DNA of 64,000 bases, from contig JAXHMB010000003.1 in assembly GCA_034521755.1 (NCBI GenBank), positions 806,001 through 870,000 of the forward strand, in the 5' to 3' direction. How positions within the stretch are numbered: position 1 is the first letter of the stretch; every line of letters starts with the position of its first letter. Below, in pieces: positions 58,813 through 64,000 of this stretch. The stretch is from JAXHMB01 sp034521755 (lineage in GTDB: Bacteria > Bacteroidota > Rhodothermia > Balneolales > Balneolaceae). The position numbers and the translations under genes were made by a program. A model generated the notes under the pieces. That model did not search any database. It saw nothing but the letters and a program-made list of their open reading frames with translations, and was not told the origin of the DNA.

Positions 58813-60063
58813 ATGGCTAGAAAAAAATTCGACATCCCTGAAATTTACCAATCTCCGATTATCCGCAAGGTGAAAGATGCCAACAAAGTGGTTGATCCGC
58901 GCAAGAAAGATCTTGAACCTGACCTACTCGATTTTGGCCCCGTACAATTCTATGTGCCCCGGCATTTTGGCTTTTGCTATGGCGTAGAAAATGCCATCGA
59001 CATTGCCTACCGCACGGTTGAAGAACATCCTGACAAAAACATATATCTGCTCAGCGAGATGATTCATAATCCTACGGTAAATGAGGATCTGCTGGATCGC
59101 GGAGTCAAATTTTTATTTGAAACAGATGGCAGCGAACTTATTCCCATTGAGTCGCTGAATGAAGATGATATTGTAATCGTGCCGGCCTTTGGAACCACTA
59201 TTGAAATACAGGAGAAGCTGAAAGAACAGGGCATAGATCCGTACGAATTTAATACCACCTGCCCTTTTGTAGAAAAAGTCTGGAAACGCGGAAATCAGTT
59301 GGGTAATAAAGGTTACTCGCTGGTTATACACGGAAAACATGAGCATGAAGAAACCCGGGCCACTTTTTCCCACAGTGCCAGCCATTCCGACTGTGTTGTA
59401 GTATTAAACCCGGAAGAGGCGCAGATTCTGGCAGAGATTATGACTGAAAAGCGTCCGGTTTCTGATTTTGATACATACTTTGGCCACAAGAGCACTGAGA
59501 ATTTTGATCCACTGGAAGACCTCAATAATTTTGGTGTGATCAATCAAACCACTATGCTGGCTACTGAGACCCAGGAAGTGATGGACATCCTAAAAGAGGC
59601 CGCCGTCCAAAAGTTTGGAGAAGCTGAAGTTCTCGATCACTTCGCAGACACTTCAGACACGTTGTGTTATGCCACCAACGAGAATCAATCTGCTACTCTG
59701 GCCCTGGCTGAAACAGATGCCGATCTGGCAATCGTGGTAGGCGGATATAACTCATCCAATACCATGCATTTGGTAGAAATTCTGGAGCACAGCTTTCCCA
59801 CCTATCATGTGCGCGATGCCGAAGAGTTTGATTCGCCTTCTTTCATCAATCACTTCAATCAGTGGGATAAAGAAATAAAGAAGACCTCAGACTGGCTGCC
59901 AACAGAGAACCAGCCGGTTAAGATTGCCATTACCTCGGGTGCCTCATGTCCTGATGTGCTTGTAGATGAAGTGGTATTGAAGATCCTCTCCTTTTTTGAC
60001 GAGGCACGCAATGTGGACGATGTTATCGCTCCCTTTGAAGAAAAACTGGATGAAGTCGCCTGA
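58813..60063 (+). CDS. ispH: 4-hydroxy-3-methylbut-2-enyl diphosphate reductase
   Basis: A 416-residue last enzyme of the MEP pathway, producing IPP and DMAPP. The [4Fe-4S] cysteines are C55 (FGFCYGVENA), C150 (NTTCPFVEKV) and C379 (SGASCPDVLVDEV). Conserved HGKHEHEET is at about 173-181. It is about 100 residues longer than the E. coli enzyme (316), with an N-terminal extension and internal insertions, like the long plant/cyanobacterial class. It is convergent with the YbbR gene, with 3 nt between the stops. Confidence 0.95.
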   Translation: MARKKFDIPEIYQSPIIRKVKDANKVVDPRKKDLEPDLLDFGPVQFYVPRHFGFCYGVENAIDIAYRTVEEHPDKNIYLLSEMIHNPTVNEDLLDRGVKFLFETDGSELIPIESLNEDDIVIVPAFGTTIEIQEKLKEQGIDPYEFNTTCPFVEKVWKRGNQLGNKGYSLVIHGKHEHEETRATFSHSASHSDCVVVLNPEEAQILAEIMTEKRPVSDFDTYFGHKSTENFDPLEDLNNFGVINQTTMLATETQEVMDILKEAAVQKFGEAEVLDHFADTSDTLCYATNENQSATLALAETDADLAIVVGGYNSSNTMHLVEILEHSFPTYHVRDAEEFDSPSFINHFNQWDKEIKKTSDWLPTENQPVKIAITSGASCPDVLVDEVVLKILSFFDEARNVDDVIAPFEEKLDEVA

Positions 60064-60066
60064 TCA

Positions 60067-61077
60067 CTAATTATCCAGGATCATAAAATAAGCAACCTTG
60101 CCGGGCTGCGCAGAGCGAATTTTGATATTATATTGGTCTCCTGCCAATAGCTCAATTCGAGGTTCTATAAATCCGCTTGAATCGCGCTGAATCTGGCTAT
60201 AATCAACATAGGCTGTAAACAGATTTTGCAGATCTCTGACTTCATTGTACTCGTCAATAGGTACATTATACTTCACCGTGACAGATGAGGGGCTGAAACT
60301 AACACTTCGTCCGATTGGAAGATTATGTGTTTGAATAAATACCCGGCTCTCTGCCTCGGTATATTGTTCAACTTCTGCTTGATAAGTAACTTCCTCAGTT
60401 GAAAGCTGAATCAAGTTTCCGGGCTCTTTCAGAGAAATACTTTCCGAGATATCTTCTTTGACATTATTTATCTGAACTGAATCAGTTGGCCAGCTTTCAA
60501 CACCCTGAAGCAGCGAGCCTGCACCACTTATAGTTATGCTATCCGGTTGAACAGACGGTGTACTTACAAAATCATACTGGCCCGCAAAACTTACTTCAGT
60601 ATTTGAAACTACCGGCACTTTTTTGGTTACGCGCGCTTCCAACTCCGGGTTTAGAGTAAGGGGTTGTACTTTCTGAACCATTACGTTGGGCTGCGCATTC
60701 ATCTGCTGCTGAATCTGATCAAACAGGTTTACTTCATCCCTGACGACATCCACATATATACGCGGCGGATTATTGTAAATATTAATAAGCTTCCACCCTT
60801 CTCCAGTTATGCTTACGGTAGCAAATGAGGGGAGGTCCTCAGCCAGTGATTGATCTGCGGGGATGTTTCCCAGTGAAATAGGCAGGTTAACATTGAGGGT
60901 ATAATTCCTGCTTAAATTTATCATCAGCCATAAACAAATGGCCAAGATAAGCGCAACAATAAATACAATAATCCTCTCCTTCCCGGCATCGGCATGCTTA
61001 TCTTCGCTCAGCTGAAAAAATCCACTCCCTCTTTCCAGTAGCACTTCTTTAAATTTGTCGAACCTGCTTTCTGCCAT
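60067..61077 (-). CDS. YbbR-like domain protein, membrane-anchored
   Basis: A 336-residue protein. It has one N-terminal transmembrane helix (about 35-54) after a charged cytoplasmic head, then several extracytoplasmic beta-rich YbbR-like repeats (VTKKVPVVSN, TSPSVQPDSITISGAG-type blocks and another near 245-330). In Firmicutes such a protein, CdaR, controls the diadenylate cyclase CdaA; no cdaA is adjacent here. It precedes dciA and recF on the opposite side of a 57-bp gap, in reversed transcription order (recF, dciA, then this gene). Confidence 0.82.
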   Translation of the reverse strand: MAESRFDKFKEVLLERGSGFFQLSEDKHADAGKERIIVFIVALILAICLWLMINLSRNYTLNVNLPISLGNIPADQSLAEDLPSFATVSITGEGWKLINIYNNPPRIYVDVVRDEVNLFDQIQQQMNAQPNVMVQKVQPLTLNPELEARVTKKVPVVSNTEVSFAGQYDFVSTPSVQPDSITISGAGSLLQGVESWPTDSVQINNVKEDISESISLKEPGNLIQLSTEEVTYQAEVEQYTEAESRVFIQTHNLPIGRSVSFSPSSVTVKYNVPIDEYNEVRDLQNLFTAYVDYSQIQRDSSGFIEPRIELLAGDQYNIKIRSAQPGKVAYFMILDN

Positions 61078-61134
61078 GAATCTGTCTATTAGTTTATCCG
61101 AATATAGAGGGGGAAAATATCCCAGTCAATGATT

Positions 61135-61437
61135 TCAAGAACGAACCACAATTTCTTTAATGATCTTTTCACCGACCTGTTCATTCAATTTCTTGGCAAT
61201 GCTGAATCGCTTCATATGAATTTCCTGCCGCCAGGCTGGATCATGAACATTCACCACAAGGTTGCCATGCTCAAATCGTACATTCTCCGTCTGCTCTGCA
61301 ATCTTTTCTCCAACCGTCTCACTCCACAGAGATAAGATCATACCGCGCTTCAACCGCTTGCGGTGGGGCACATTGTCCAAATATTCTTTTACCAGCTCAC
61401 GAAGCGATTTTGGCGTATTTGTGTTAAAGCGAGCCAT
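61135..61437 (-). CDS. dciA: DciA-like DUF721 protein, helicase operator
   Basis: A 100-residue protein with a DUF721/DciA N-terminal domain (LRELVKEYLDNV, LWSETVGEKIAEQT, FEHGNLVVNVHDPAWRQEI). Family members load or operate the replicative helicase DnaB in bacteria without DnaC. I choose the ATG at 61437; a TTG at 61449 overlapping the recF stop by 4 nt is the alternative. It follows recF by 8 nt. Confidence 0.87.
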   Translation of the reverse strand: MARFNTNTPKSLRELVKEYLDNVPHRKRLKRGMILSLWSETVGEKIAEQTENVRFEHGNLVVNVHDPAWRQEIHMKRFSIAKKLNEQVGEKIIKEIVVRS

Positions 61438-61445
61438 AGTATTAA

Positions 61446-62585
61446 TCAATTTAGAGCCGTCATCAGTTCAACATTACCCTGTTCTACTTTATACCTTCGA
61501 TTTTTTTCTCCATCAAAAGTAATATAGTCTTCAAAAGGTATGGGATTCGCCGATGTTATGAAAGTTTGTCCGGCATGCTCAATAAGTGCCTGCAGCAAAA
61601 CTTCGGTACGCTGGGCATCCAAGTCTCCAAAAACATCATCCAGCAAAAATATCGGAAGGTCATCCAGCTCATCCGAAAAATACAACAGCTGAGCCAGCTT
61701 TAAAGAAAGCGCAAAAAGCCGGTGCTGTCCCTGAGATCCAAACTTGCGAAGCTCTAAATCATCCAGATAGAATACAATCTCATCGCGATGCGGACCTACC
61801 GTTGTGATCTCACGCTCCAGTTCATTTTCAAGCGCTTTGTCCAGCTCTTCTTTGTATCGCTGCTCAACTTCTGCAACATCCTCAGAAGGTTCACAAAAAG
61901 TTTGATACTCCAGATGCGGACGGTGTTTCATGCCGGATATCAGCTTGTACTCTTTTTCCAGATAAGACTGAAATCTATTTAGCACTTCTGTTCTTTTAGC
62001 TACAATTCTTGAGCCGTATTCAACCAGCTGCACATTCCAAGGTTCCAGATAGGAAAGCATAGCCTCCCGCGGACCCCTAAATTCCTGCAGCAGTTTATTC
62101 CGCTGTTTACGGGCTTTTCTAAAGTCCATTAAATCCCGAAGGTACTTCGGTGAAATTTGACTGATAAAAGAATCAATAAAAGACCGCCGCTCTGCAGGTC
62201 CCTCACTGGTCAGTTTCTGGTCATCGGGAGCCAGCACTACCACCGGAACCATGCCGATAAGATCAGAAAGGCGATCCAGCGGGCTCTCATTTACAAAAAT
62301 CTTTTTGCCTTCACCGCGTGAATAAGAACAACCCACATCAAAGCTTGATCGGATGTTCCCTTCAAAATGCCCTTTGATCATAAAAAAGCTTGCATCCTGA
62401 TTCACCACATACATATCGCTGGTGCTGTTAAAACTGCGCGTCATGCAAAGGTAATGTATAGCATCTATAAGATTGGTCTTTCCTGCTCCATTTGGACCAA
62501 TAATAATATTCATATGCGGGGCCCACTCCACGCTCGTATCTTCATGATTGCGAAAATTTTGAAGCCTGGTATGCGTGGTAATCAT
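61446..62585 (-). CDS. recF: DNA replication and repair protein RecF
   Basis: A 379-residue ABC-type ATPase that loads RecA at gaps. Walker A is GPNGAGKT (30-37), the signature region is GSQGQHRLFALSLKLAQL and Walker B is PIFLLDDVFGDLD. The order recF-dciA is common next to dnaN and gyrB, but those two genes are not here. Confidence 0.96.
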   Translation of the reverse strand: MITTHTRLQNFRNHEDTSVEWAPHMNIIIGPNGAGKTNLIDAIHYLCMTRSFNSTSDMYVVNQDASFFMIKGHFEGNIRSSFDVGCSYSRGEGKKIFVNESPLDRLSDLIGMVPVVVLAPDDQKLTSEGPAERRSFIDSFISQISPKYLRDLMDFRKARKQRNKLLQEFRGPREAMLSYLEPWNVQLVEYGSRIVAKRTEVLNRFQSYLEKEYKLISGMKHRPHLEYQTFCEPSEDVAEVEQRYKEELDKALENELEREITTVGPHRDEIVFYLDDLELRKFGSQGQHRLFALSLKLAQLLYFSDELDDLPIFLLDDVFGDLDAQRTEVLLQALIEHAGQTFITSANPIPFEDYITFDGEKNRRYKVEQGNVELMTALN

Positions 62586-62618
62586 GTCATTTGAACTAAA
62601 GAAGAGCTTTATCGCTCA

Positions 62619-63926
<1,308 letters not shown>

Positions 63927-64000
63927 CTAAAATTCTGCGGTAAGGTACAAAGTTTTTTAGAATAGATTAAGCAGAATCAGCCCAGGATTTTAAAAGTCTG

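Overview
The window looks like part of a chromosome from a halophile-type member of the Balneolota/Rhodothermota-Bacteroidota group. Grounds: a Bacteroidota-like long RpoC (1445 aa), an extended IspH, a large multi-pass NtrY-like kinase, a tRNA-tuf-tRNA-secE-nusG-rplKAJL-rpoBC cluster and a DUF1015-serC pair. Most of the DNA is around 40-45% G+C by eye. The exact genus is an inference I cannot prove from sequence alone. I see no transposase, phage gene, rRNA or CRISPR array.

Layout. 1-9.6 kb: end of a DUF1844 gene, DUF1015-serC (serine/PLP metabolism), a rhomboid protease, a degenerate tRNA-like element, a patatin/beta-barrel secreted phospholipase, an ECF-type sigma factor with an RsrA-like zinc anti-sigma protein, RlpA and the carotenoid enzyme CrtI. 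9.6-18.7 kb: a small transaldolase, then a tripartite-type efflux operon (one lipoprotein adaptor plus two different RND pumps) and a YtxH protein. 18.7-32.1 kb, minus strand: the gene-expression cluster tRNA-Thr(TGT), Tyr, Gly, Thr(GGT), tuf, tRNA-Trp, secE, nusG, rplK, rplA, rplJ, rplL, rpoB, rpoC, ending at a bidirectional terminator. It contains a scrambled tRNA-Trp relic and a tuf gene whose interior is far more GC-rich than its ends and neighbours. 32.2-35.1 kb: queA-ispD-ispF-dedA.

35.4-42.1 kb, plus strand: a small exported protein, a LytR_C protein, rsfS, a lipoprotein, a 2-hydroxyacid dehydrogenase and a 1298-aa membrane histidine kinase. 42.2-46.6 kb: a MATE transporter and a compact type III polyketide synthase / methyltransferase / FAD monooxygenase operon, which resembles alkylresorcinol-alkylquinone (phenolic lipid) pathways and is the best candidate for unusual chemistry here. 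46.6-50.7 kb: a GAF histidine kinase and aconitase. 50.9-58.7 kb: rplM-rpsI, rpsB-tsf (with a probable structured leader), pyrH-frr and smc. 58.8-64 kb: ispH, a YbbR-like protein, dciA-recF and enolase.

Connections. ispD, ispF and ispH supply isoprenoid precursors by the MEP route, which CrtI can draw on for carotenoids. Translation and transcription genes dominate, so this is mostly core chromosome. The accessory interest lies in the polyketide operon, a 16-bp motif shared by its upstream region and that of a small exported-protein gene, the redox-type sigma/anti-sigma pair, the RND operon and the tRNA relics.
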